From assembly GCA_017744915.1 (NCBI GenBank), contig JAGIAH010000004.1:124001-188000 (forward strand): a stretch of 64,000 bases of DNA. Direction: 5' to 3'. The notes below the pieces were generated by a model that was not told where the DNA came from, searched no databases, and saw only the letters and a program-made list of their open reading frames with translations. The position numbers and the translations under genes are program-made. Position 1 is the stretch's first letter; every line of letters starts with the position of its first letter. This DNA comes from Agrobacterium tumefaciens (GTDB lineage Bacteria > Pseudomonadota > Alphaproteobacteria > Rhizobiales > Rhizobiaceae). Positions 15,686 to 25,817 of the stretch are shown piece after piece.

Positions 15686-16888
15686 ATGAAGATTACGTCT
15701 GTCGAAACTTTGCGGACCGAGGAATTCTCAAATGTGCTTTGGGTGCGCATCCACACCGATGCCGGGGTGATCGGGCTGGGTGAGACATTCTATGGCGCAG
15801 GCGCGGTCGAGGCTCATATCCACGATGTGCTCGCCGGTCGCCTGCTTGGCCGCGACCCGATGCGGATCGAGGCACATTCCCGCGAATTGGTGAATCTGCC
15901 GATGGCGCAGGCCTCGACTGGCGCCGAATATCGCGCGGCTTCGGCGATCGATCTGGCGCTCTGGGATATTTTCGGCAAGGTCTGCAACCAGCCGGTCCAT
16001 CAGATGCTGGGCGGCCTCTGCCACGATCGTATTCCCGTCTACAATACCTGCGCCGGTTACGGTTATGTGCGGTCCAACAAGATCAAGCCGGTCGATACCT
16101 GGAATTTTCGCGACGATGCAGAAGGCCCCTATGAAGATCTCAAGGCTTTCATGACGGATGCGGGCGCGCTTGCCGAAAACCTGCTGGAGCAGGGCATTTC
16201 GGCCATGAAGATCTGGCCGTTCGATCCTGCGGCCATCGAAAATGATGGGCGTTACATCACGAGCGAACAGTTGCGTACTGCCCTTTTGCCGTTCGAGCAG
16301 ATACGCAAACGTGTGGGTGATCGTATGCAGATCATGGTGGAGTTTCACAGCCTCTGGAACCTGCCGACGATCAAGAAGATTGCCCGCGAACTCGAAGCCT
16401 TCGACCCGACATGGTACGAGGATCCGATACGGATGAATTCGGTATCCGCCCTTTCGGAACTGGCCGCCTCCACCAGCGTGCCGATCTGTGCCTCGGAAAC
16501 GCTCGGTTCCCGTTTCCCCTACAAGGACATGCTGGAAGCCGGTGCGATCGGCATCGTGATGACCGACCTGGTCTGGACCGGCGGTCTGACCGAAGGCCGC
16601 AAGATCGCCGCACTGGCCGACACCTACCATCGCCCTTACGCGCCGCATGATTGCACCGGGCCTGTCGCCTATGCAGCGGCCGTTCATTCCTCTTTTTCAC
16701 AGACCAACACCATGATCCAGGAGTCGGTGCGCGCTTTTTATACCGGCTGGTACAGCGAGCTGGTAACAAATCTGCCCGTCATCGAAAACGGTTTCGTGCT
16801 GCCGATGGAAGGCCCCGGCCTCGGGACCGAATTGTTGCCCAAGGTCTTCGAGCGGCCGGACCTGACGGTCCGCGTCAGCACGCTGTGA
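15686..16888 (+). CDS. Enolase-superfamily acid-sugar dehydratase
   Basis: A 400-residue member of the mandelate racemase/muconate lactonizing branch of the enolase superfamily. The metal ligands appear to be E219 (MVEFHS), E245 (WYEDPI) and E271 (ASETLGS). Candidate acid/base residues are H221, two after the first ligand as in galactonate dehydratases, and H321 in APHDCTGP; K175 is in AMKIWPFD. CGGAGGAGCT precedes the ATG. It is divergent from gntR and leads an operon with idnO and idnD. The likely reaction is dehydration of gluconate or a related aldonate to a 2-keto-3-deoxy acid. Exact substrate unknown. Confidence 0.85.
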   Translation: MKITSVETLRTEEFSNVLWVRIHTDAGVIGLGETFYGAGAVEAHIHDVLAGRLLGRDPMRIEAHSRELVNLPMAQASTGAEYRAASAIDLALWDIFGKVCNQPVHQMLGGLCHDRIPVYNTCAGYGYVRSNKIKPVDTWNFRDDAEGPYEDLKAFMTDAGALAENLLEQGISAMKIWPFDPAAIENDGRYITSEQLRTALLPFEQIRKRVGDRMQIMVEFHSLWNLPTIKKIARELEAFDPTWYEDPIRMNSVSALSELAASTSVPICASETLGSRFPYKDMLEAGAIGIVMTDLVWTGGLTEGRKIAALADTYHRPYAPHDCTGPVAYAAAVHSSFSQTNTMIQESVRAFYTGWYSELVTNLPVIENGFVLPMEGPGLGTELLPKVFERPDLTVRVSTL

Positions 16889-16898
16889 GGAGGACGCC

Positions 16899-17669
16899 AT
16901 GACCTATCAGACCATCTTTGATCTCGGCGGGCGCACTGCGCTTGTTACCGGCTCTTCACGCGGTCTTGGCCGCGCAATGGCGGAAGGGCTTGCCGTCGCG
17001 GGGGCACGCATCCTCATTAACGGCACGGATCCGTCGCGTGTCGCGCAAACGGTTCAGGAGTTTCGCAATGCCGGCCATGATGCCGAGGCGGTCGCCTTTG
17101 ACGTCACCTCCGAAAGTGAAATCATTGAGACCTTCGCCAGACTTGATGAGCAGGGGATAGAGGTCGACATTCTCGTCAACAATGCCGGCATTCAGTTCCG
17201 CAAGCCGATGGTCGAGCTCGAGACGGCCGACTGGCAGCGGGTGATCGACACCAACCTCACAAGCGCCTTCATGATTGGCCGTGAGGCGGCAAAGCGGATG
17301 ATCCCGAGAGGATATGGCAAGATCGTCAATATCGGCTCGCTGACCAGCGAACTCGCCCGCGCGACAGTGGCGCCCTACACCGTGGCCAAGGGCGGCATCA
17401 AGATGCTGACCCGCGCCATGGCGGCGGAGTGGGCACAATATGGCATACAGGCCAATGCCATTGGCCCGGGCTACATGCTGACCGACATGAATCAGGCACT
17501 GATCGACAATCCGGAATTCGACGCCTGGGTGAAGGCGCGCACGCCGGCGAAACGCTGGGGCAAGCCGCAGGAACTCGTCGGAACCGCTGTGTTCCTTTCT
17601 GCTTCGGCCTCCGACTACGTCAATGGCCAGATAATCTATGTCGATGGTGGAATGCTGTCGGTTCTTTAG
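16899..17669 (+). CDS. idnO: Gluconate 5-dehydrogenase / 5-ketogluconate reductase (SDR)
   Basis: A 256-residue classical SDR strongly resembling IdnO. It has the cofactor loop TGSSRGLG, LVNNAGIQ, YTVAK, and a C-terminal half very like E. coli IdnO as I remember it: RTPAKRWGKPQELVG, then SASDYVNGQ, then VDGGML. It should interconvert 5-keto-D-gluconate and D-gluconate using NAD(P)H. The gene begins 10 bases after the dehydratase stop, with GGAGGA before the ATG, and precedes idnD by 49 bases. Confidence 0.85.
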   Translation: MTYQTIFDLGGRTALVTGSSRGLGRAMAEGLAVAGARILINGTDPSRVAQTVQEFRNAGHDAEAVAFDVTSESEIIETFARLDEQGIEVDILVNNAGIQFRKPMVELETADWQRVIDTNLTSAFMIGREAAKRMIPRGYGKIVNIGSLTSELARATVAPYTVAKGGIKMLTRAMAAEWAQYGIQANAIGPGYMLTDMNQALIDNPEFDAWVKARTPAKRWGKPQELVGTAVFLSASASDYVNGQIIYVDGGMLSVL

Positions 17670-17718
17670 GGCCGCCGTCATCCTTGATGCCAACAGAAAT
17701 TGACGGGAGGAGACGCGC

Positions 17719-18762
17719 ATGCGCGGAGTCGTCATTCATGCAGCAAAAGACCTGCGGGTAGAGGACGTTGCCGGCCAGCCACTTGCCGCGGACGAGGTGC
17801 GGGTGGCTGTCGCCGTCGGCGGAATTTGCGGTTCGGATCTGCATTATTATAACCATGGTGGCTTCGGCACGGTGCGCGTGCGCGAGCCCATGGCGCTTGG
17901 TCATGAGTTTGCCGGCACGGTGGCTGAGGTGGGCAGTTCCGTCTCGCATCTCCTGCCCGGTATGCGCGTGGCGGTCAATCCGAGCCTGCCTTGCGGCACC
18001 TGCCGCTATTGCGGTGAGGGCATGCAGAACCAGTGCCTGGACATGCGCTTCATGGGCAGCGCCATGCGCTCACCCCATGTTCAGGGCGGTTTCCGTGAAA
18101 TCGTGACGGTCCATTCGACGCAACCGGTACCGATTGCCGACGCGCTTTCCATGGGTGAGGCAGCGATGGCCGAGCCTTTGGCCGTGTGCCTCCATGCCGC
18201 GCGGCAGGCGGGATCGCTTCTGGGTAAGACGGTGCTGATAACCGGTGCCGGACCGATAGGCATGCTGAGCCTGCTCGTTGCCCGTCTTGCGGGCGCCGCC
18301 CATATCGTCGTTACCGATGTTGCCGATGCGCCGCTCGATCTGGCGCGACGTATCGGCGCGGATGAAGCCGTCAACATCCTGCGCGATGCCGGTACGCTTG
18401 AGAAATACCGGTTTGAAAAAGGCACCTTCGATGTCTTGTTCGAAGCCTCCGGCAATCAGGCGGCTCTTGTCCCGGCGCTGGATCTGCTCCGACCGGGTGG
18501 CGTGATCGTCCAGCTCGGCCTTGGCGGAGACTTCACCATCCCGATGAACCTCATCGTTGCCAAAGAGCTGCAACTGCGCGGAACGTTCCGCTTCCATGAG
18601 GAATTTGCGCAGGCGGTGAACATGATGGGACGCGGCCTGATCGATGTTAAGCCTTTGATCAGTGCCACATTGCCGTTTGACCGCGCCCGGGAGGCTTTCG
18701 ATCTTGCCGGTGACCGCGCAAAAAGCATGAAAGTGCAGCTTGCCTTCAGTGGAGCAGCCTGA
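17719..18762 (+). CDS. idnD: L-idonate 5-dehydrogenase (zinc alcohol dehydrogenase family)
   Basis: A 347-residue zinc-dependent medium-chain dehydrogenase. Catalytic zinc ligands are C37 (GGICGSDLHYY) and H62-E63 (LGHEF); structural zinc cysteines are C92, C95, C98 and C106. The NAD loop is GAGPIG near residue 175. MRFMGSAM and HVQGGF, together with NPSLPCGTCRYC, match IdnD proteins closely. It oxidises L-idonate to 5-keto-D-gluconate. GGGAGGAG precedes the ATG. The stop overlaps the start of the AllA-like gene by one base. Confidence 0.88.
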   Translation: MRGVVIHAAKDLRVEDVAGQPLAADEVRVAVAVGGICGSDLHYYNHGGFGTVRVREPMALGHEFAGTVAEVGSSVSHLLPGMRVAVNPSLPCGTCRYCGEGMQNQCLDMRFMGSAMRSPHVQGGFREIVTVHSTQPVPIADALSMGEAAMAEPLAVCLHAARQAGSLLGKTVLITGAGPIGMLSLLVARLAGAAHIVVTDVADAPLDLARRIGADEAVNILRDAGTLEKYRFEKGTFDVLFEASGNQAALVPALDLLRPGGVIVQLGLGGDFTIPMNLIVAKELQLRGTFRFHEEFAQAVNMMGRGLIDVKPLISATLPFDRAREAFDLAGDRAKSMKVQLAFSGAA

Positions 18763-19250
18763 TGAAGCCCGTTGTCGCCACGCCGCTGACAGCGGAAGCC
18801 TTCGCTCCATTCGGCTCTGTCGCCGACATCTCCGCACTTGAAAATCTGGTGTCGCTGACGGATGCCTATGAGGGAACCGGCGACGCAAGAACGCCGGTGC
18901 TTCAACTCGTGCAGGCGAAGGCGATGTCGGGTTCGCCAGTCATTTCGCAAATGGAAATACATCCATTCTCCAGCCAGACTTTTCTGCCGCTCGACCAGTC
19001 GCCATCTCTGGTCGTGGTCTGCGAGGCCGGTGAAGACGGGATGCCGGATGAAACCACCTTCCAGGCCTTTCTGGCAGGCCCGAGCCAGATCGTCACCTAT
19101 CGTTGCGGCGTCATGCACCACAGGCTGACACCGCTTGCGCCTTCCGGCCGATTTGCCATGACGATGTGGCAGACGGGAAGTGGTGGAGACACCGTCCTTT
19201 ACCCACTGCAAACGCCTGTATCGGTGGATATGTCCAACATTTCTTCGTGA
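18762..19250 (+). CDS. Ureidoglycolate lyase (AllA)-family cupin
   Basis: A 162-residue protein of the AllA family, a small cupin-fold group. Landmarks are EIHPFSSQTFLPLD, the SLVVVCEAG strand and RCGVMHHRLTPLA, where most AllA proteins have a WHHPL-like motif. It is translationally coupled to idnD and no other purine-degradation gene is near. AllA normally splits ureidoglycolate to glyoxylate and urea, but in this operon a role with a sugar-acid intermediate looks more likely (inference). Family call is good; function is open. Confidence 0.72.
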   Translation: MKPVVATPLTAEAFAPFGSVADISALENLVSLTDAYEGTGDARTPVLQLVQAKAMSGSPVISQMEIHPFSSQTFLPLDQSPSLVVVCEAGEDGMPDETTFQAFLAGPSQIVTYRCGVMHHRLTPLAPSGRFAMTMWQTGSGGDTVLYPLQTPVSVDMSNISS

Positions 19251-19372
19251 ATGTTTGCCCGGGATGCGCACAATATCCGGGATAGCCAATTTGCATTCCT
19301 GGCGCCGTTCGTGCTTTTGTCTGCCGCAACAGTCCGGTCCAGCGCCGGAGGCAGGCCGAAGGGGCGGAAATC

Positions 19373-20254
19373 ATGGATGACAAGCGAAGCGTCGATCATC
19401 TCGTCCTGCCCGTGCGGGATATCGGTGTTGCTGCTCATCGACTTGAAGCTCTTGGTTTTACGGTCGCGCCGCCGGCTCTCCATCCATTCGGCACACAAAA
19501 CGCCTGCGTTTTCTTTCAGGATGGCACCTATATCGAGCCACTGGCGATTGCTAAGCCAGCTAATTATAACGCCTCGATAGAAAAGGGTGACGTCTTTACC
19601 GGCAGGGATCGGGCGTTCAGACAACATCACGAGCAGGAAGGTTTTTCGGCTCTCGTCGCCAAAACAGACGACGCTATTGCCGATCACGAACGGTTCGTCG
19701 CGGCGGGCCTGTCCGCCGGTGATCGCTTTGACTTTTCGCGACCGGTGCAGATGCCGGACGGCTCGCGCAGCGAGGCGGCATTCCGGCTGGCCTTTGCGGC
19801 AAGCGGGGCACCGGCGGATTTCTTCCTGTTCAGCTGCCAGCGGTTGAAGGCCTTGCCGGGTGATCGCACGGTGCTGGAGAAGCATGCCAATTCTGTCACG
19901 GGTCTCCGCGAAATTGTCCTGTTTTCCGGCGGAGACGCAAAGGCGGCTCGCCTGATCGAAACGGTCTTTGGCTGTGAAGCGACCATGTCTCCGGACGGAG
20001 ATACGGTTTTCGCAACCGGCAATGTCAGGATCAGATTGACCGAAAAGCCGGCCTTCGCCAGCGTCGACCTGAATGCTTCAAATCGGGGTGACGGCGGGCT
20101 GCGCGGCGCGGGCATCGTCTTTTCCGTTCGCGATCTTGCCGTGACAGCGGCGGCACTTGCTGCTAATGGCGTTTCCAGCATGGAAGCGGGTGGCCGTCTG
20201 GTGGTTCCCGCCGCGCCCGGTCAGGGCGTTGCCTTCGCCTTCGAGGAAATATGA
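19373..20254 (+). CDS. VOC-superfamily (glyoxalase-like) protein
   Basis: A 293-residue protein with two VOC-type halves. The first starts with [20 protein letters not shown] and has [20 protein letters not shown]; the second begins near residue 180 with [12 protein letters not shown]. It resembles the glyoxalase-like domain family PF13468 rather than true glyoxalase I, and its enzymatic role is unknown. AGGGGCGG precedes the start. The end overlaps the kdsA start by four bases (ATGA), so the two are translationally coupled. Confidence 0.78.
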   Translation: MDDKRSVDHLVLPVRDIGVAAHRLEALGFTVAPPALHPFGTQNACVFFQDGTYIEPLAIAKPANYNASIEKGDVFTGRDRAFRQHHEQEGFSALVAKTDDAIADHERFVAAGLSAGDRFDFSRPVQMPDGSRSEAAFRLAFAASGAPADFFLFSCQRLKALPGDRTVLEKHANSVTGLREIVLFSGGDAKAARLIETVFGCEATMSPDGDTVFATGNVRIRLTEKPAFASVDLNASNRGDGGLRGAGIVFSVRDLAVTAAALAANGVSSMEAGGRLVVPAAPGQGVAFAFEEI

Positions 20255-21099
20255 TGAGCGTTACCAACAATCTCAAAGTCACCGCCGGCGATGGCGCCAG
20301 CAAGGTTTCTTTCTCCAACGCCGAGCGTTTTTCGCTGATTGCCGGTCCCTGCCAGATGGAAAGCCGCGAACATGCCTTCATGATCGCGGGCGTGCTCAAG
20401 GAGCTGTGCGACAGGCTGGGCATCGGCCTCGTTTACAAATCCTCCTTCGACAAGGCGAACCGCACCTCGCTCTCCGGCAAGCGCGGCATCGGCCTGGACA
20501 GCGCGATGGAGATTTTCGCCGATCTCAAGAAGGAATTCGGCTTTCCGGTGCTGACGGATATTCACACCGAAGAACAATGCGCCGTCGTCTCCGAAGTGGT
20601 GGATGTACTGCAGATTCCGGCCTTCCTCAGCCGCCAGACCGATCTTCTCGTTGCCGCCGCAAAGACCGGCCGCGTCATCAACGTCAAGAAGGGCCAGTTC
20701 CTGGCACCCTGGGACATGAGGAACGTGTTGGCCAAGCTGAATGACAGCGGCAATCCGAATGTGCTGCTGTGCGAACGCGGCGCATCCTTCGGTTATAACA
20801 CGCTGGTTTCCGACATGCGCTCGCTGCCGATCATGGCTTCGCTTGGCGCGCCGGTCGTTTTCGATGCCACCCATTCGGTGCAGCAGCCGGGCGGGCAGGG
20901 CGGTTCCACCGGCGGCCAGCGTGAATTCGTCGAGACGCTTGCGCGCGCGGCAGTGGCTGTCGGCGTGGCCGGCCTCTTCATCGAGACCCATGAGGACCCG
21001 GACAATGCGCCTTCCGACGGCCCCAATATGGTGCATCTGAAGGATATGCCGAAACTGCTCGAGAAGCTTCTGGCCTTCGACGCCATCGCGAAAGCCTGA
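20251..21099 (+). CDS. kdsA: 3-deoxy-D-manno-octulosonate 8-phosphate synthase
   Basis: A 282-residue cytoplasmic enzyme that condenses phosphoenolpyruvate with arabinose 5-phosphate to make KDO 8-phosphate for lipopolysaccharide. Family motifs are [55 protein letters not shown] and [16 protein letters not shown]. No Cys-containing metal motif is seen after LIAGPC beyond the family cysteine, so the metal class is not decided here. The start codon lies in ATGATG, overlapping the upstream VOC gene. Alphaproteobacteria often have pyrG upstream; here it is absent. Confidence 0.96.
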   Translation: MMSVTNNLKVTAGDGASKVSFSNAERFSLIAGPCQMESREHAFMIAGVLKELCDRLGIGLVYKSSFDKANRTSLSGKRGIGLDSAMEIFADLKKEFGFPVLTDIHTEEQCAVVSEVVDVLQIPAFLSRQTDLLVAAAKTGRVINVKKGQFLAPWDMRNVLAKLNDSGNPNVLLCERGASFGYNTLVSDMRSLPIMASLGAPVVFDATHSVQQPGGQGGSTGGQREFVETLARAAVAVGVAGLFIETHEDPDNAPSDGPNMVHLKDMPKLLEKLLAFDAIAKA

Positions 21100-21134
21100 G
21101 GAACGGGCGCGGTTCGTGCCAATCGATTTTAAAT

Positions 21135-21162
21135 GGCGGGCGGTCCGTTTCTGCCGCCCGCC
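21135..21162 (+). terminator. Hairpin after kdsA
   Basis: A perfect nine-base-pair GC-rich stem (21135-21143 with 21154-21162) with a 10-base loop lies 35 bases after the kdsA stop. The T tract behind it is weak, so it may attenuate rather than fully stop transcription before eno. Confidence 0.5.
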
Positions 21163-21172
21163 GTCATTGTAA

Positions 21173-22510
<1,338 letters not shown>

Positions 22511-22535
22511 TTCTCGGTTTGGTTTTGCGGATGAG

Positions 22536-22556
22536 GCCCGCCGTCCGGCGGGCTTA
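22536..22556 (+). terminator. Terminator after eno
   Basis: A seven-base-pair GC stem (22536-22542 with 22547-22553) with loop GTCC, followed by TTAATT, begins 26 bases after the eno stop. Confidence 0.65.
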
Positions 22557-22587
22557 ATTCCAGGAGTGATCGGTCTCATCCGCACTC

Positions 22588-22699
22588 CGTCATCCCGGAC
22601 GCGATCCGGGATCCAGCGCGATCAAGGACTTGATCGCGAAAGACTCTCTCACGGCGCAGACGCGCCGTGGCTGGATGCCGGATCAAGTCCGGCATGACG
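22588..22699. repeat. Intergenic palindromic element, copy A (RIME-like)
   Basis: A 112-base element bounded by CGTCATCCCGG and its near-mirror CCGGCATGACG. It contains nested palindromes: GTCCGG-type stems near both ends, GCGATCAAGGACTTGATCGC in the middle and GGCGCAGACGCGCC. It resembles the Rhizobium intergenic mosaic elements (RIME) known from rhizobial genomes. Related but shorter elements lie at 30817-30905 and 47050-47135. The 339 bases between eno and the FtsB-like gene hold this element and two terminators only. Confidence 0.7.
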
Positions 22700-22727
22700 A
22701 GGTTTATCTGACATCACTGCCTTTCTC

Positions 22728-22752
22728 AGCCCGCCTTCAGACGGGCTTTTTC
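22728..22752 (+). terminator. Rho-independent terminator
   Basis: AGCCCG (22728-22733) pairs with CGGGCT (22742-22747), followed by a T run. It lies after the palindromic element and upstream of the FtsB-like gene, so it backs up the eno terminator. Confidence 0.7.
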
Positions 22753-22849
22753 ATGCCCATCCCCCGATTGGAATTTAAGGTCAACGGATAGTTAAACAAT
22801 CCGGCTTAATCTCAGAATCACGTTGTGCGTTTTAAGGCTTCTCTCCGGC

Positions 22850-23167
22850 ATGTGGACCAGACATCATAAAAAGAGACGATTCGGCCGTTTGATCGTTCCG
22901 GCCATCACGATCGCTTTTCTTTCCTATTTCGGTTATCATTCCATTCATGGCGACTTCGGCCTTCAGGCGACGGAGCGGCTGGAGCGGCAGCGTATTACCC
23001 GGACTGCGGAGCTTGCAAAGCTGACGCAGGCCCGTGTGGCGCTGGAGCGGCAGGTGGAATTGCTGAGTGATGGTTCGCTCGAGCGCGACATGATCGACGA
23101 GATTTCCCGTTACCAGCTGAATATGTCCCGCACGGACGAAATCGTCATCATGAACACTTATTTCTAA
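22850..23167 (+). CDS. FtsB/DivIC-family septum formation initiator
   Basis: A 105-residue small membrane protein with a basic N-terminus, one membrane span (about residues 16-33, LIVPAITIAFLSYFGYHS) and a coiled coil after it (about 42-75, rich in heptad Leu/Arg/Glu, e.g. RLERQRITRTAELAKL). This is the FtsB/DivIC layout: such proteins link early and late division proteins in the periplasm. The gene lies between eno and pdhA, as in E. coli where ftsB follows eno. ATG at 22850 is preferred to the TTG at 22823, which has no ribosome-binding site and adds residues outside the family pattern. Confidence 0.85.
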   Translation: MWTRHHKKRRFGRLIVPAITIAFLSYFGYHSIHGDFGLQATERLERQRITRTAELAKLTQARVALERQVELLSDGSLERDMIDEISRYQLNMSRTDEIVIMNTYF

Positions 23168-23230
23168 TTAACCGAAATCAAGTTAATTTAACATTTCTGA
23201 TTTATTCACAGCATCTTAGCGTGAATATGT

Positions 23231-23267
23231 GCCATGCGTTTAAAGCATTGCTGCATGGCATTTTCTT
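23231..23267 (+). terminator. Possible terminator before pdhA
   Basis: GCCATGC (23231-23237) pairs with GCATGGC (23253-23259) and is followed by ATTTTCTT. The 15-base loop is long, so the call is tentative; it would separate the FtsB-like gene from the pdh operon. Confidence 0.4.
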
Positions 23268-23320
23268 GCATATGGTACGCGCCACTCTATCCATTCAAAC
23301 GGCAACTCAGGGAGGGATGA

Positions 23321-24364
23321 ATGGCGCCGCGAAAACCAGCGACCGTATCCGGCCGCAAGACCACGGCAAAGTCCGCAACCGAATTCACTGGCAAGAACAG
23401 CCCGGACTTCTCGAAGGACGAAGAGCTTCACGCCTATCGTGAAATGCTTTTGATCCGCCGTTTCGAAGAAAAGGCAGGCCAGCTTTACGGCATGGGCTTC
23501 ATCGGTGGTTTCTGTCACCTCTACATCGGCCAGGAAGCTGTTGTCGTCGGCATGCAGATGTCGCAGAAGGACGGCGATCAGGTCATCACCGCTTACCGTG
23601 ACCACGGCCACATGCTCGCCTTGGGCATGAGCGCGCGTGGCGTCATGGCCGAGTTGACCGGCCGCAGGGGCGGCCTGTCGAAAGGCAAGGGCGGCTCCAT
23701 GCACATGTTCTCCAAGGAGAAGCATTTTTACGGCGGCCACGGCATCGTTGGCGCGCAGGTTTCGCTTGGAACCGGTCTCGCCTTCGCCAACAAGTATCGC
23801 GGTAACGACAATGTCTCCGTGACCTATTTCGGTGACGGCGCCGCCAACCAGGGCCAGGTCTACGAGAGCTTCAACATGGCTGCTCTCTGGAAACTGCCGA
23901 TCATCTATATCGTCGAGAACAACCGTTACGCCATGGGCACCTCGACCGCCCGCGCCACCGCCCAGTCGAACTATTCGCTGCGCGGACAGTCCTTCGGCAT
24001 CCCCGGTGTTCAGGTGGATGGCATGGATGTGCGCGCCGTCAAGGCCGCCGCCGACCAGGCGCTGGAACATTGCCGTTCCGGCAAGGGTCCGATCATCCTG
24101 GAAATGCTGACCTACCGTTACCGTGGTCACTCCATGTCGGACCCGGCGAAATACCGCTCCAAGGACGAAGTGCAGAAGATGCGCTCCGAACATGACCCGA
24201 TCGAGCAGGTCAAGGCACGGCTTCTGGACCATGGCTGGGCAAGCGAAGACGAATTGAAGGCCATCGACAAGGATGTCCGTGATATCGTCGCCGACAGCGC
24301 CGACTTCGCCCAGAACGACCCCGAGCCGGATGTCTCCGAGCTCTACACCGACATTCTGCTCTGA
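23321..24364 (+). CDS. pdhA: Pyruvate dehydrogenase E1 component, alpha subunit
   Basis: A 347-residue alpha subunit of the heterotetrameric pyruvate dehydrogenase. The thiamine-diphosphate motif is [17 protein letters not shown], ending near [19 protein letters not shown] and the loop [19 protein letters not shown] are also family marks. About 35 Lys/Thr-rich residues precede the catalytic domain. GGGAGGG precedes the ATG. With PdhB it decarboxylates pyruvate and transfers the acetyl group to E2 lipoate. It is the first gene of the operon pdhA-pdhB-pdhC-esterase-lpdA. Confidence 0.97.
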   Translation: MAPRKPATVSGRKTTAKSATEFTGKNSPDFSKDEELHAYREMLLIRRFEEKAGQLYGMGFIGGFCHLYIGQEAVVVGMQMSQKDGDQVITAYRDHGHMLALGMSARGVMAELTGRRGGLSKGKGGSMHMFSKEKHFYGGHGIVGAQVSLGTGLAFANKYRGNDNVSVTYFGDGAANQGQVYESFNMAALWKLPIIYIVENNRYAMGTSTARATAQSNYSLRGQSFGIPGVQVDGMDVRAVKAAADQALEHCRSGKGPIILEMLTYRYRGHSMSDPAKYRSKDEVQKMRSEHDPIEQVKARLLDHGWASEDELKAIDKDVRDIVADSADFAQNDPEPDVSELYTDILL

Positions 24365-24381
24365 TCGGGAAAGGGAAACCC

Positions 24382-25803
24382 ATGCCTGTAGAAATTCTTA
24401 TGCCCGCCCTTTCCCCGACCATGGAGGAAGGCACGCTTTCCAAGTGGCTTAAAAAGGAAGGCGACAAGGTCACCTCCGGCGACGTGATTGCCGAGATTGA
24501 GACCGACAAGGCGACCATGGAAGTGGAAGCCGTGGATGAAGGCGTGATCGGCAAGTTGCTGATCGATGCCGGCACCGAAGGCGTCAAGGTCAATACGCCG
24601 ATCGCCGTTCTCATTCAGGAAGGCGAGAGCGCGGACGACATCTCTTCTTCCGCCAAGAAGGAAGAGCCGAAGGCCGAAGCCGCAAATTCCGGTTCTGATG
24701 CCGCCGGTGGCAAGACCCGCGAAGCTGCCGAAGAGCCGAGCGCTGCCAAGGAAGCCGCCAAGGTTCCGGCAGCTCCGAAGATCGATGTCGCAGCCGATCC
24801 TGACATTCCTGAAGGCACGGAAATGGTGATGACGACGGTGCGTGAAGCACTGCGCGACGCCATGGCCGAAGAGATGCGCGCCGACGAAAAAGTTTTCGTC
24901 ATGGGTGAAGAAGTCGCCGAATATCAGGGCGCCTACAAGATCACTCAAGGACTGCTGCAGGAATTCGGCGAGCGCCGCGTCATCGACACCCCGATCACCG
25001 AGCATGGTTTTGCCGGTATCGGCGTCGGCGCTGCAATGACGGGCCTCAAGCCCATCGTCGAATTCATGACCTTCAACTTCGCCATGCAGGCGATCGACCA
25101 GATCGTCAACTCGGCGGCAAAGACGCTTTACATGTCGGGTGGCCAGATGGGCGCACCGATGGTGTTCCGTGGTCCCTCGGGCGCTGCTGCCCGCGTTGGC
25201 GCTCAGCATTCGCAATGTTACGCCGCATGGTACAGCCATATTCCGGGCCTCAAGGTCGTCATGCCTTACACGGCAGCCGACGCCAAGGGTCTGCTCAAGG
25301 CGGCTATTCGCGATCCGAACCCGGTCATTTTCCTGGAAAATGAAATTCTCTACGGTCAGAGCTTCGAAGTGCCGAAGCTCGATGATTTCGTGCTGCCGAT
25401 CGGCAAGGCGCGCATTCACCGCAAGGGCAAGGATGCAACCATCGTTTCCTTCGGCATCGGCATGACCTATGCGATCAAGGCGGTTGCGGAACTCGAAAAG
25501 CTCGGCATCGATGTCGAACTGATCGACCTGCGCACCATCCGCCCGATGGATCTGCCTACCGTCATCGAATCGGTCAAGAAGACCGGTCGTCTGGTCACGG
25601 TCGAGGAAGGTTTCCCGCAGTCATCGGTCGGTGACTTCATTGCCAACCAGGTCATGCGCGCCGCTTTCGATTATCTCGACGCGCCGATCCTGACGATCGC
25701 CGGCAAGGATGTTCCGATGCCTTACGCGGCAAACCTCGAAAAGCTGGCTCTGCCGAACGTCGATGAAGTCGTTCAGGCTGTCAAAACCGTCTGCTACAAG
25801 TAA
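24382..25803 (+). CDS. pdhB: Pyruvate dehydrogenase E1 beta subunit with N-terminal lipoyl domain
   Basis: A 473-residue protein longer than a plain E1 beta (about 330). Residues 1-77 are a lipoyl domain with the modification lysine K43 in [12 protein letters not shown] linker rich in Ala, Glu, Lys and Pro follows (about 80-140). The E1 beta domain starts near 148 with [14 protein letters not shown] and includes [12 protein letters not shown] and [15 protein letters not shown]. This lipoyl fusion is typical of alphaproteobacteria. It lies 17 bases after pdhA. A 35-base block in its lipoyl domain is identical to one in pdhC. Confidence 0.97.
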   Translation: MPVEILMPALSPTMEEGTLSKWLKKEGDKVTSGDVIAEIETDKATMEVEAVDEGVIGKLLIDAGTEGVKVNTPIAVLIQEGESADDISSSAKKEEPKAEAANSGSDAAGGKTREAAEEPSAAKEAAKVPAAPKIDVAADPDIPEGTEMVMTTVREALRDAMAEEMRADEKVFVMGEEVAEYQGAYKITQGLLQEFGERRVIDTPITEHGFAGIGVGAAMTGLKPIVEFMTFNFAMQAIDQIVNSAAKTLYMSGGQMGAPMVFRGPSGAAARVGAQHSQCYAAWYSHIPGLKVVMPYTAADAKGLLKAAIRDPNPVIFLENEILYGQSFEVPKLDDFVLPIGKARIHRKGKDATIVSFGIGMTYAIKAVAELEKLGIDVELIDLRTIRPMDLPTVIESVKKTGRLVTVEEGFPQSSVGDFIANQVMRAAFDYLDAPILTIAGKDVPMPYAANLEKLALPNVDEVVQAVKTVCYK

Positions 25804-25817
25804 GGGGAGGCGTTTCG

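Noticed and set aside
22571-22755. Palindromic element as a CRISPR or insertion sequence
   Set aside because: No regular repeat-spacer pattern and no transposase; it fits a RIME-type element.
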